A DNA stretch of 64,000 nucleotides from Paludibacteraceae bacterium (GTDB taxonomy: Bacteria > Bacteroidota > Bacteroidia > Bacteroidales > Paludibacteraceae), in contig JAKSNG010000003.1 in assembly GCA_024400125.1 (NCBI GenBank), forward strand, positions 27,711 to 91,710. The letters are read 5' to 3'. The position numbers and the translations under genes were made by a program. Below, piece by piece: positions 45,660-53,256 of this stretch. The notes under the pieces were generated by a model. That model searched no databases. It saw only the letters and a program-made list of their open reading frames with translations, and was not told where the DNA came from. Position 1 is the stretch's first letter, and each line of letters starts with the position of its first letter.

Positions 45660-47933
45660 TTACTTTAGGCGATGAAACTTGCCCTCTGCGGTTTTTTCTA
45701 TACGCCCAGTGCGACGCCAACGCCCCAAAAGCATCGAGATTGCTGGTGCTGTAACAGATTGCCCCTTCTTGGCTCGCAAGGAAATGAGGTCGGCTGTCGA
45801 AAAATTCTCCGGAAGCATATTCAAAAGGGATGAAGCAGTTCCTCGTTCGGTATTGATAATATCCAAGGACGCGGACAATTCCTGCTCCATCTGTTCGCCC
45901 CATATCTCCATCTGATTACGAAAAACATACTCTGCTACCCATTTGGTAAATCCAGCAACCGTCTTGGTGAACTTATGCCCTTCAAGCAAATAGCAAAGCA
46001 TTCCCGCACGAAAACCAATGACACCCGAACGACGACGGAGTATATCTGCGGCATGCGAATCTGCATCAATAGCCTTCTGACGTTTCTGCTCCAACCAATC
46101 CGCAATAACTTTCCCTACCTGCGGACACTCAATTAACCCTTGTTCCGAATCAAGGATACGCGCCCAACGGATGATTTCTTCACGTTCGGCATCGGTATAG
46201 GGTGCAAACTGAGGAATCTCTGAAAACGATGTGTCAGGCAGCTGTGCAAAACAAACACGTGTCGCAAGTCCGTTCTCCAAATCTTTGAAAAAACGTTTCA
46301 TCGAATTGGGCGTTCCTGTCATCAACAGGTTGTAATATACCGGAATATGCGCGGAAAAAGACGTTTCTGACATATATGCTTGACCGTATTCGGCATTATC
46401 AAAAGCAAGACGATAAATGTCCGATTTCTGCGACCATACACCAGCACGCTCAGACTTAACAAGGGTGTCCATTTCCTCTCCAATACCAATGAGGTGTTTA
46501 CCCTCCGAATATGTGAGCAACTGAAGTAACTTTGCTATAGAAATACTGACACCGTTATTGCGCGGACAGGCACGGGGATCTTGCGGTTGATTCTTAGAGT
46601 TCTTACTCGCGCGAAGCTGCTCTTTATAGAGACGCTCTTTCTCTCGCTCAATATCGTCCTGCTCGTTAATAGGCGTCATTAGGAGGTCGATAGGTTTGCG
46701 AATAAACGATTTTCCCGACGCAGCAGGTGCTGTGATACACGAGAAGAATGAGAGAGACTGCTCTTGACAATCAAGGTACTCGAAACGAATGCGTGTCGCA
46801 AGTGCACCAAGAATTGGCAACGACGCTATCACCATAGCCGGACGATAATCCGATGGCAAGCGACGGCAGATAGTTCGCAGTAACGGGGGCAAAGATGGCA
46901 ACGGCATATCAGAAGATTTCTGATTGGCGAGCACGAACTGCTGATTCGCTTTTTGGTCACGCTCGCATAGGGCTATTGCTGCTTGAAGAATTGTCGGTAT
47001 GGTCGTTTTACGTGGACGACCAAGGGCAGAATGAATAGCCTGACGACGCTCTTCTACTGACAAGCCAAAATCTGGAAGAACCTGCAATAGCGTAGCCTCA
47101 CTAAAATCACAAATATAACGCATGTAATTGGCAAGCGAAAAATAGACGGTATTACGCTCTCCTTGAACGGCATCCGCTCCTGCTCCGATGGAGAGCATAA
47201 GCTGGGAAACAATGTCTGCATAAGGTATGTCGCGAAACGTCGGCTTTTCTGTCGCTGGTGAAGAGATTGACGAATTGGTAGATACGGAAGCGGAAACGCA
47301 CGAGGTACTATTAGACCAATAATCGCGAAGCTCTTCGGAAGGCCATTCACATAGCCATGCTTCATATATCCAAAGTATATACGAGCGTGGAACAATATAA
47401 CTCGCTCGAGCAAGATCTTTAGTAACAGCATCGTACTCACTAATACCAAGAGCCGTAGCGATACGTAGCTGCGCCTGCTCTATGGACTCCATCGTGTTGG
47501 TCTCCGCAATGAGTTGACGCTCGCCTATGATACGAAGACCTTGACCGCTGGCAGTGATGGAAACCAAGTAGATGTGCTGGTCTGAGAGAAGTTGCTTATC
47601 GACCGATGCAAACCACTCACGTGGATTAGGTATATGATCCACATCAAGCATGGCAAGTCCAGAAGGTATTGCCAACGAACTTTTACGAGCCCCACCAAAC
47701 TCCTTGGACTGCTCGCTAAGACGAAATGCTGATGCATGAGGAATTAGGATAGGCAAGCGCTTTTTTAACGATTGCTTTCGGTCGTTATAATCGGGCAACT
47801 CAGGACTGAGTGACGCAATCTGATTACAAACTTGAGAAACGAGAGGACTATCAATGAGTTCGTTCCATTTCTCAATAGTGCAGGCTTGTGGAATGCCCGC
47901 ATTGACTTTTTCTTGATAACAAAGACGATTCAT
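45660..47933 (-). CDS. DUF3987 primase/helicase-like replication protein
   Basis: From the ATG at 47933 the protein has 757 residues. Residues 1 to about 250 resemble the VirE/BT4734-type N-terminal domain seen in front of DUF3987 (LAMLDVDHIPNPREWF is a primase-polymerase-like segment with acidic residues). From about 320 the DUF3987 ATPase follows with Walker A APAASGKS (in SCITAPAASGKSFIRK) and Walker B-like LIGIGEEMDTL. The C-terminal 80 residues look like a winged helix. Such proteins serve replication or mobilisation of Bacteroides elements. The ATG at 47954 is less likely since it lies in the iteron array. Its start is inside a 5-copy TTAAC array. Confidence 0.75.
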   Translation of the reverse strand: MNRLCYQEKVNAGIPQACTIEKWNELIDSPLVSQVCNQIASLSPELPDYNDRKQSLKKRLPILIPHASAFRLSEQSKEFGGARKSSLAIPSGLAMLDVDHIPNPREWFASVDKQLLSDQHIYLVSITASGQGLRIIGERQLIAETNTMESIEQAQLRIATALGISEYDAVTKDLARASYIVPRSYILWIYEAWLCEWPSEELRDYWSNSTSCVSASVSTNSSISSPATEKPTFRDIPYADIVSQLMLSIGAGADAVQGERNTVYFSLANYMRYICDFSEATLLQVLPDFGLSVEERRQAIHSALGRPRKTTIPTILQAAIALCERDQKANQQFVLANQKSSDMPLPSLPPLLRTICRRLPSDYRPAMVIASLPILGALATRIRFEYLDCQEQSLSFFSCITAPAASGKSFIRKPIDLLMTPINEQDDIEREKERLYKEQLRASKNSKNQPQDPRACPRNNGVSISIAKLLQLLTYSEGKHLIGIGEEMDTLVKSERAGVWSQKSDIYRLAFDNAEYGQAYMSETSFSAHIPVYYNLLMTGTPNSMKRFFKDLENGLATRVCFAQLPDTSFSEIPQFAPYTDAEREEIIRWARILDSEQGLIECPQVGKVIADWLEQKRQKAIDADSHAADILRRRSGVIGFRAGMLCYLLEGHKFTKTVAGFTKWVAEYVFRNQMEIWGEQMEQELSASLDIINTERGTASSLLNMLPENFSTADLISLRAKKGQSVTAPAISMLLGRWRRTGRIEKTAEGKFHRLK

Positions 47934-47935
47934 AA

Positions 47936-47980
47936 AAATTAACATAATTAACAAATTAACACATTAACAAATTAACATGA
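47936..47980. repeat. five TTAAC iterons at the primase start
   Basis: TTAAC occurs at 47939, 47948, 47956, 47964 and 47972, with the 8-mers TTAACAAA and TTAACACA repeated. The same 8-mers make up both arms of the dyad at the other end of the gene. Confidence 0.8.
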
Positions 47981-48318
47981 GCAGTAGCTGATTTATCCGC
48001 ATTAAAGCGACCTTTAGAACGTGTCCACTCGCAGCCAACTGCATGGATTTCTGCATGCTCCTCTGGATAAAGCTTGCGCTGACGATGAGCCTTCTTCTTG
48101 ACCGAAGCAAGCATCGCTTTCCACTGCTCCTCTGTAACTTCAACCGTGTCGATGCGACAGGGGTCATATTGGTCACAGTCTGCCATCCATGGATGCATAG
48201 TCATACGACAATGAGTCTTCAGTGGACCATTAAATCCACTAACTTTACCACTATCTGTGTAGAATGGGCAGGCGCTACTACACTTCACGCCGCCCTTTCG
48301 GAGTCCGATTAACAACAT
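47956..48318 (-). CDS. unrecognised 120-residue Cys-containing protein
   Basis: Begins MLLIGLRKGGVKCSSACPFY. The Cys residues at about 13, 17, 37 and 49 with His residues between them (KTHCRMTMHPWMADCDQYDPC) suggest metal binding, but no zinc-finger family is recognised. A helical part rich in Lys/Arg follows (ASVKKKAHRQRKLYPEEHAE). The final residues (VNLLMC) are encoded by the iteron array, so the 3' end may have been shaped by it. It overlaps the previous gene by 10 bases. Confidence 0.6.
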   Translation of the reverse strand: MLLIGLRKGGVKCSSACPFYTDSGKVSGFNGPLKTHCRMTMHPWMADCDQYDPCRIDTVEVTEEQWKAMLASVKKKAHRQRKLYPEEHAEIHAVGCEWTRSKGRFNADKSATAHVNLLMC

Positions 48319-48695
48319 TTGGACACTTCCTCCTTGAAGTTTGTTTCACAAAATTGTTCACCAAACGTTTCAATCTCGCGAGCGAGAATGTCTGCAAGGT
48401 CTGCCCCATCCTGATACTCGTCATGATGAATATAAAATTCAACCTTAACATGGCGCGAATTAAGCGTAGCACGACCATGTTTCGTGCGGTCAAGAACTCG
48501 CCAATGGAGCTCGGGATGTGGACAATGCCCAAGATGCCCAGCGGTTCGGTTCGTTCGGGTACGCGTTTCTTTAAAGGTAAAGTGTTCACCAGCTTCATCC
48601 ACTATGAGAGTGCCGTTTCGAGTTTCACCTGTTTGAATGTCGGACTGAAGCATCTCCGTGCGAAGGTCGATGCAAAGATAATTTTGAGTTTTCAT
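48309..48695 (-). CDS. unrecognised 128-residue protein
   Basis: A hydrophilic protein with a start MKTQNYLCIDLRTEMLQSDI, many His and Arg residues in the centre (HLGHCPHPELHWRVLDRTKH) and an acidic second half (FYIHHDEYQDGADLADILAR). No known domain. It overlaps the upstream gene by 4 bases (ATGA) and the downstream gene by 10, so it belongs to the three-gene leader block of the primase. Its codon use differs from the core genes by eye (more GC in the middle). Confidence 0.6.
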   Translation of the reverse strand: MKTQNYLCIDLRTEMLQSDIQTGETRNGTLIVDEAGEHFTFKETRTRTNRTAGHLGHCPHPELHWRVLDRTKHGRATLNSRHVKVEFYIHHDEYQDGADLADILAREIETFGEQFCETNFKEEVSKCC

Positions 48696-49033
48696 AACTC
48701 GCCTCCTTTCCTATAAATACGCGCATGTGCACGCGTGTCGCTACCAAAAACGGCTTGGAGGGCAGCCGTGTAGCTACTCAAAATACAATCATCAGTAAAA
48801 TCGGGATTGTAACGACAGTAGATGAACTGACGACGACCTATGCGCAAAGGTACGCGACATAGGACATTGTCATGGATAATGTCATCTAAATTCTCACGTT
48901 GCTCGGCTGTACCACTCGGAATGTAGAGTTGCACACAAGCGTTAACTGATAGATTTTCCATCACCCTAATCGCAGTAGATTTGGGATGGACAAGACCGAT
49001 AAAGGTCGACGGTTCGAAAGAATTCTCTTTCAT
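48692..49033 (-). CDS. unrecognised 113-residue protein
   Basis: First gene of the primase operon. It starts MKENSFEPSTFIGLVHPKST and contains the segment PLRIGRRQFIYCRYNPDFTD. No domain is recognised; the pattern of alternating strands and helices would fit a small alpha/beta protein. The promoter region upstream (49,034-49,177) carries hairpins and a palindrome, so expression is probably controlled. Confidence 0.6.
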   Translation of the reverse strand: MKENSFEPSTFIGLVHPKSTAIRVMENLSVNACVQLYIPSGTAEQRENLDDIIHDNVLCRVPLRIGRRQFIYCRYNPDFTDDCILSSYTAALQAVFGSDTRAHARIYRKGGEL

Positions 49034-49177
49034 TGTTTTTTAATGCTGGGCGCGTCTTAGTTTGAGTGTTCGTCCGCGCCCTGCAACCCGTACGCAACGA
49101 ATGCACCCGAGACCGCATTATGCGATTTCGGGTGCAAAAGTACTGCTGGTGTAGTAGGGCTGTAGTACTACAAAATA
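49034..49177 (-). promoter_or_regulatory. regulatory region of the primase operon
   Basis: Minus strand -7 box TACTTTTGC (49142-49134) with no TTTG at the usual distance. In its place stands the 12-bp perfect palindrome TGTAGTACTACA (49161-49172). Over the start site there is a stem GCACCCGA/TCGGGTGC (49103-49110 and 49128-49135), which encloses CGCAT/ATGCG, and in the leader GGGCGCG/CGCGCCC (49048-49054 and 49075-49081). Confidence 0.55.
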
Positions 49178-49588
49178 CTACTCTGCTACATTATTTCGTA
49201 ATTTCTCCGCAAGATCAGGTCGAATCTTATCCAATAGCGCAGCCACTACTGCCACATCAGATTTGGCTTGCGGCTTATCATAGTCAATGCCCTGCGTGAT
49301 TTTAGCACGCATGGATGATTGTTTATAACCAGATATACGAGAGAGTAGAGTCGCCAGTGCCGACTGGTTGGTGTAATTGGGATCAAGCGAGACATCAAGA
49401 AGTGCCTCGAAAAGGATAACCAGTTGCTGGGTGGTGAGTTGCTCTACCTCGGGTTCTACTACAACCTCGGTGTCCACTTCGGGTTCGGGAGCGGGCTGAG
49501 ATACCACAGTTTGAATAGTGGCATTAGATTGGTCACAACCGATGTTGGTAAGACCAAATGATATGATTGGCTGTTGATTATTGTTCAT
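49178..49588 (-). CDS. unrecognised 136-residue protein with TNIGCDQ motif, end of defence operon
   Basis: It starts MNNNQQPIISFGLTNIGCDQ, then has an acidic Pro/Val/Glu linker (PAPEPEVDTEVVVEPEVEQL) and a helical C-terminal domain of about 85 residues (TTQQLVILFEALLDVSLDPN ... DLAEKLRNNVAE). The motif TNIGCDQ is shared with the C-terminus of the neighbouring 400-residue protein. The helical part could bind DNA or another subunit; no family is recognised. The start overlaps the 400-residue gene by 11 bases. Confidence 0.6.
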   Translation of the reverse strand: MNNNQQPIISFGLTNIGCDQSNATIQTVVSQPAPEPEVDTEVVVEPEVEQLTTQQLVILFEALLDVSLDPNYTNQSALATLLSRISGYKQSSMRAKITQGIDYDKPQAKSDVAVVAALLDKIRPDLAEKLRNNVAE

Positions 49589-50780
49589 TTCCCAGTGTTA
49601 ATTGTGGAACTGCTGTTGATTTTGGCATTTGTATCTTAAATTCAGAATTGCGTTGATCACAACCGATATTCGTAGTGCTACCTTCCGCAGGCATTACTAC
49701 GGTTCTCACATTCTCCAGAAGCTTCTGCTGTTGCTCTGCTTTTTTGCTAATAATCTCATCCAGTACATCTTTGGCTTTCGCTGCCCAAGAAGTTCCAACT
49801 AATACGGAATTGATTTTATCAAATGCTTCACGCTGAGTTTCATACGTGGGATTATCCAAAATGCATTTGGCGATAACATTTAACTGAATAGTGGATTTAC
49901 CCAGTTGGGACTCCATTTCTTCAATTGCCAATTTATATTCCTCACTCTGCTTCCAAGCCTCATCACGTTCGCGTTGCAACTCTTTCACTTGTTCACGCAG
50001 TTGCTGACGCTCTTCCTCGTTCTCAGGTTCTGTATTTGCTTCTCGTATCTCAACCAAGCAAGGGAAGCCATTTTCTATTGAATCATTAACACAATCACCG
50101 GCATACAGATTCCACGTTTGATCGTTTCCAATCTTTCCACGAAGTAAGCGTTCTACCTCTCCCATTTCGGCATCTTGTTCCAGATTGTTAGCAATCATAT
50201 ACGAAATCTGCTGACCAAGAATACCCTTAGCGACCATGACCGGATATTCGTACGACTCAGCAATAGTCAAAATACGATCAATATTTCTGAGACGGAAGCC
50301 TTCTGTAAATCGGTTCCAGTCAATGCAATTGGAGCGAGAGAAGTAGTCTGTCTGAGGATAGAGGCAAATGGGACAATGATCTTTCTTGAACTCCTTGAGA
50401 GCACGGAAGATGGGACGTGATTGTAGTTTGTTCTCTATCATCCACAGCACGTCACGCATATCATACATATCGCGCAGTAGCAGATGAACGATAGAAAAGA
50501 CGACATTTGCATTATTGAGAGGCATTCGTTTGAGCACCTCATCAAAATAGTCTGCTTCAAAATAAATATGTTCTGAGAAATCAAAAGCAAGTGTAGTTGC
50601 TTGATAATAGGCTTCGTTTATTATTCCTTCAATAGTCCAACCACCGCTTAACTTAACTTTGGAAGAAACAAGATTAGCGAGAGCACGAATATAAGATTCA
50701 TGTTCTCCGTAATCCTTCCATTGGATACGCTCTTTGTGTATTAGTTTACGCGGTTGCCTCATTCTTGGGTACAATATCAA
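49578..50780 (-). CDS. unrecognised 400-residue coiled-coil protein with TNIGCDQ motif
   Basis: The N-terminal 230 residues are mostly helical, with a CPICLYPQTDYFSRSNC segment (three Cys, possibly a metal site) near residue 145. Residues about 255-300 form a strongly charged coiled coil (EERQQLREQVKELQRERDEA). The C-terminus ends in STTNIGCDQRNSEFKIQMPK, which matches the opening of the next protein. I recognise no enzyme domain. It overlaps the 499-residue gene by 35 bases and belongs to the methylase/MORC/Z1 operon by spacing and strand. Confidence 0.65.
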   Translation of the reverse strand: MILYPRMRQPRKLIHKERIQWKDYGEHESYIRALANLVSSKVKLSGGWTIEGIINEAYYQATTLAFDFSEHIYFEADYFDEVLKRMPLNNANVVFSIVHLLLRDMYDMRDVLWMIENKLQSRPIFRALKEFKKDHCPICLYPQTDYFSRSNCIDWNRFTEGFRLRNIDRILTIAESYEYPVMVAKGILGQQISYMIANNLEQDAEMGEVERLLRGKIGNDQTWNLYAGDCVNDSIENGFPCLVEIREANTEPENEEERQQLREQVKELQRERDEAWKQSEEYKLAIEEMESQLGKSTIQLNVIAKCILDNPTYETQREAFDKINSVLVGTSWAAKAKDVLDEIISKKAEQQQKLLENVRTVVMPAEGSTTNIGCDQRNSEFKIQMPKSTAVPQLTLGNEQ

Positions 50781-52245
50781 TAGTAAGATTCAGACCTAAT
50801 TCGTCAGAAATCTGCTTGAGAATAGCTGCTTTTTCTTCTGTGCTAAAGTTGGTTGAAACATAATATCCTCCAACTTCTTTCTGACTACGTTTAACGCTCT
50901 TGAAATCCGGTAGGCGTTCAGGAGAGATCACTAATTGATTGAAATTGATTTCGTTAATCAGTTCGGGATAGTTGGTCTCAAAAACATGCAAGTAGGTGTC
51001 AGTTGCTTTCTTGTGCATAACAACAGAACCATCGGGATATGTGATGCGCAAAATTGTCAACTCACGTGGTGATTGGCGCTTCTTTTTGTCGAGATTATCT
51101 GCTTTCTTGGGGGGCACTTTCTTCCAGGAAGTATTTTCAAAGAGACTGATCCAATCAACCGGAGTCATCTTAGATAAAATAGAATCGGGATAATACTCAT
51201 CAGTAAGATACATCATAAACTCATAATCGGGATACTCGTCCTGAGAATATGGATATAGTTGCTCCTTTATAGTATCATCCAATGATTTCAGCTTACCAAA
51301 TTCGTCCAAATCAAATTGAAATTCTTCTTTATTTTCTTCTTCCGTATTTTGTCCTTCAAACAAGTCGATTTCCTGTGGAGAGTCATTCTTCATTTGGTCA
51401 TCAATAGTAATATAGCAATCATAGAAACGTTTGAGCGCAGCTCGAATACCACCATGCCACGGTATATCTTGTGCTTCAATCTCTTGGGTGTGATAGAAAG
51501 ACTTCAAAACAGCCTCAATATCATCTGTCGTATCAGAGAATAGAGATTTATATCGAGCAAACAGATTGTTGTTATACACAAATAGAAGCGCATAAACGTA
51601 GTTTCGGATGGTACTCTCTGTTTTGCCCTGATTCTTCAAAAATTCTTTGTAAACAGATAGATTGTCCTGATTACTAATAAAGTGGTAGAACTGCTCAACA
51701 GCGCGTTTCTTACGTTTATTGATACTTGACCCGATAGCAACAAACTGTGTTTCTTCGGGATAGTAATCTCTAATGTGCTTTATGTATTCGTAAAGTAACG
51801 AAGCAGGAATACAAACGACATCACCATCATGGTTAAGCGGCATTTGCTCAATCTCTTGCGTTTCGCTTACCCTTTGCTGCAAAGATAAACGTGAGTATAA
51901 CGAAACGCTCTTGCCAACATTGAGTCGCTGTTTTGTCCAATAAGGATTCCACGTAGTGAATACTTTGTTGGTAGAATCATAGCCAAGAAGGAGGAATAGC
52001 GAAGAAGATTCTTTTATCTTCTCGAAATCATCACGCATGGGCAACTGTATTCGCCAAATGTCATCGTTGTTGTTAGACAACTGGGCTGGAGTAAGATTCT
52101 TGATATAGACATAAACCTCTTCTCCATCCACAAGCATAGTGAACGGATTCATTCCTCCTGAGAACTTAACTTCATGCTCTTTGCAACTACCCAATACGGT
52201 GAGCATGAGGTCAGATGAAGACATTTTGGTGATACTGTTTTCCAT
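50746..52245 (-). CDS. 499-residue defence-operon protein, probable specificity or sensor subunit
   Basis: Residues 1-110 have a pattern seen in restriction-associated proteins: FSGGMNPFTMLVDGEEVYVY, then DDIWRIQLPMRDDFEKI, FLLLGYDSTNKVFTTWNPYW. Residues about 180-285 resemble the helical core-binding domain of tyrosine integrases in outline (FLKNQGKTESTIRNYVYALL), without a catalytic domain after it. Acidic and Lys/Arg-rich linkers precede a C-terminal domain (RELTILRITYPDGSVVMHKK) that could be a small DNA-contacting fold. No nuclease motif is seen. Both DNA-binding-like parts suggest target recognition, which is inference. 13 bases after the PD-(D/E)XK gene. Confidence 0.55.
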   Translation of the reverse strand: MENSITKMSSSDLMLTVLGSCKEHEVKFSGGMNPFTMLVDGEEVYVYIKNLTPAQLSNNNDDIWRIQLPMRDDFEKIKESSSLFLLLGYDSTNKVFTTWNPYWTKQRLNVGKSVSLYSRLSLQQRVSETQEIEQMPLNHDGDVVCIPASLLYEYIKHIRDYYPEETQFVAIGSSINKRKKRAVEQFYHFISNQDNLSVYKEFLKNQGKTESTIRNYVYALLFVYNNNLFARYKSLFSDTTDDIEAVLKSFYHTQEIEAQDIPWHGGIRAALKRFYDCYITIDDQMKNDSPQEIDLFEGQNTEEENKEEFQFDLDEFGKLKSLDDTIKEQLYPYSQDEYPDYEFMMYLTDEYYPDSILSKMTPVDWISLFENTSWKKVPPKKADNLDKKKRQSPRELTILRITYPDGSVVMHKKATDTYLHVFETNYPELINEINFNQLVISPERLPDFKSVKRSQKEVGGYYVSTNFSTEEKAAILKQISDELGLNLTIDIVPKNEATA

Positions 52246-52258
52246 CTTTCAATGCGGC

Positions 52259-53251
52259 TTAATATAGTGCGTAAAATAAGGTGCTATCCTCTCTATTGAA
52301 GTTCTTGTTGCGAGCATCTGTTAGGTGACTCAAATCCGAACAGAACTTCACATCAGAGACATGTTCAGGGATATTAGCTTTGTCAATCTTAGGAATATCC
52401 GTATGTTCATACAAAGCCAAGTTGTCGCAAGCCTCAGAATAGTCAAAGTATTTCTTACGAGCAACGTAAAAATCAGAACCAAGTGTAGCAATCATGACAT
52501 CATATACATGCATACGAACTTCATTATCAGCAATCTTCATGGTAATGCTGTCATATAGGTCGTACACCGATAAACCGTTGGTATCTTTAGCTGATTCACG
52601 TACAATGATAGAGCATACCAAAAGACGCGAACTTTCGGATGGATTTAATTGATCCAAAGAGAAACGATGCACACGATTTTCGCTACTAGTGCTCTTAACC
52701 TCCAACTTGTCCTTTCCCATCGTAAAGTCATACTTTGACTCTGGCTGAGAATGCCAAGCACGAGCAACGGTAACGGGATCTTTACTTTGTTCAATAACCA
52801 GCATTTCTGCCCAAAGTCCTTGCAGTTTGTGAATGGGCTTACGTTTTAGTTTTGAGAAAATAGAAAGCAGACTTTCAATCTTTGAAGCGATAGCCATATT
52901 AGTAGGACGCTGAGACATCGATTCCAGCATCATGATAAAGACATCCACAAACATCTTCTGTAACTGCTCATTATCAGAACGCAGAGTGATAATGGTAAAG
53001 CGCTGGTTATCGATATGTTCATCGCCTTCTACGATATTGCATAGCATGTTGTATTCTACGGAGAGTAACTCTGCATTTAGGTTGTGCATCATGCTTCCGT
53101 TATCGCTTGATACTACGAAAAACTTAGGGAAGCTATCTTCCGAACAACCCAGTTTGTGCAGCATATTAGGTAATGCTACAACACGGTAACGCTGTTCTTC
53201 GCTACATGTAGCGAAATTCTGAATTTCCTCAAAAAGTTCTTTAGCAACCAT
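52259..53251 (-). CDS. PD-(D/E)XK nuclease (DUF4420-like)
   Basis: A 330-residue protein with a classical restriction-nuclease core: Glu149 in GLWAEMLVIEQ, Asp175 in SKYDFTMGKDK and Glu184-x-Lys186 in KLEVKSTSS, the order and spacing of PD-(D/E)XK enzymes of the DUF4420 family. The N-terminal 130 residues are a mixed domain of unknown role. It lies between the Z1 helicase and the 499-residue gene with 5 and 13 bases of spacing, so it is probably the restriction nuclease of this operon. Confidence 0.8.
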   Translation of the reverse strand: MVAKELFEEIQNFATCSEEQRYRVVALPNMLHKLGCSEDSFPKFFVVSSDNGSMMHNLNAELLSVEYNMLCNIVEGDEHIDNQRFTIITLRSDNEQLQKMFVDVFIMMLESMSQRPTNMAIASKIESLLSIFSKLKRKPIHKLQGLWAEMLVIEQSKDPVTVARAWHSQPESKYDFTMGKDKLEVKSTSSENRVHRFSLDQLNPSESSRLLVCSIIVRESAKDTNGLSVYDLYDSITMKIADNEVRMHVYDVMIATLGSDFYVARKKYFDYSEACDNLALYEHTDIPKIDKANIPEHVSDVKFCSDLSHLTDARNKNFNREDSTLFYALY

Positions 53252-53256
53252 ATCTT

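Noticed and set aside
50746..52245. tyrosine recombinase
   Set aside because: The helical part of the 499-residue protein recalls the integrase core-binding domain, but no R-H-R-Y catalytic domain follows.
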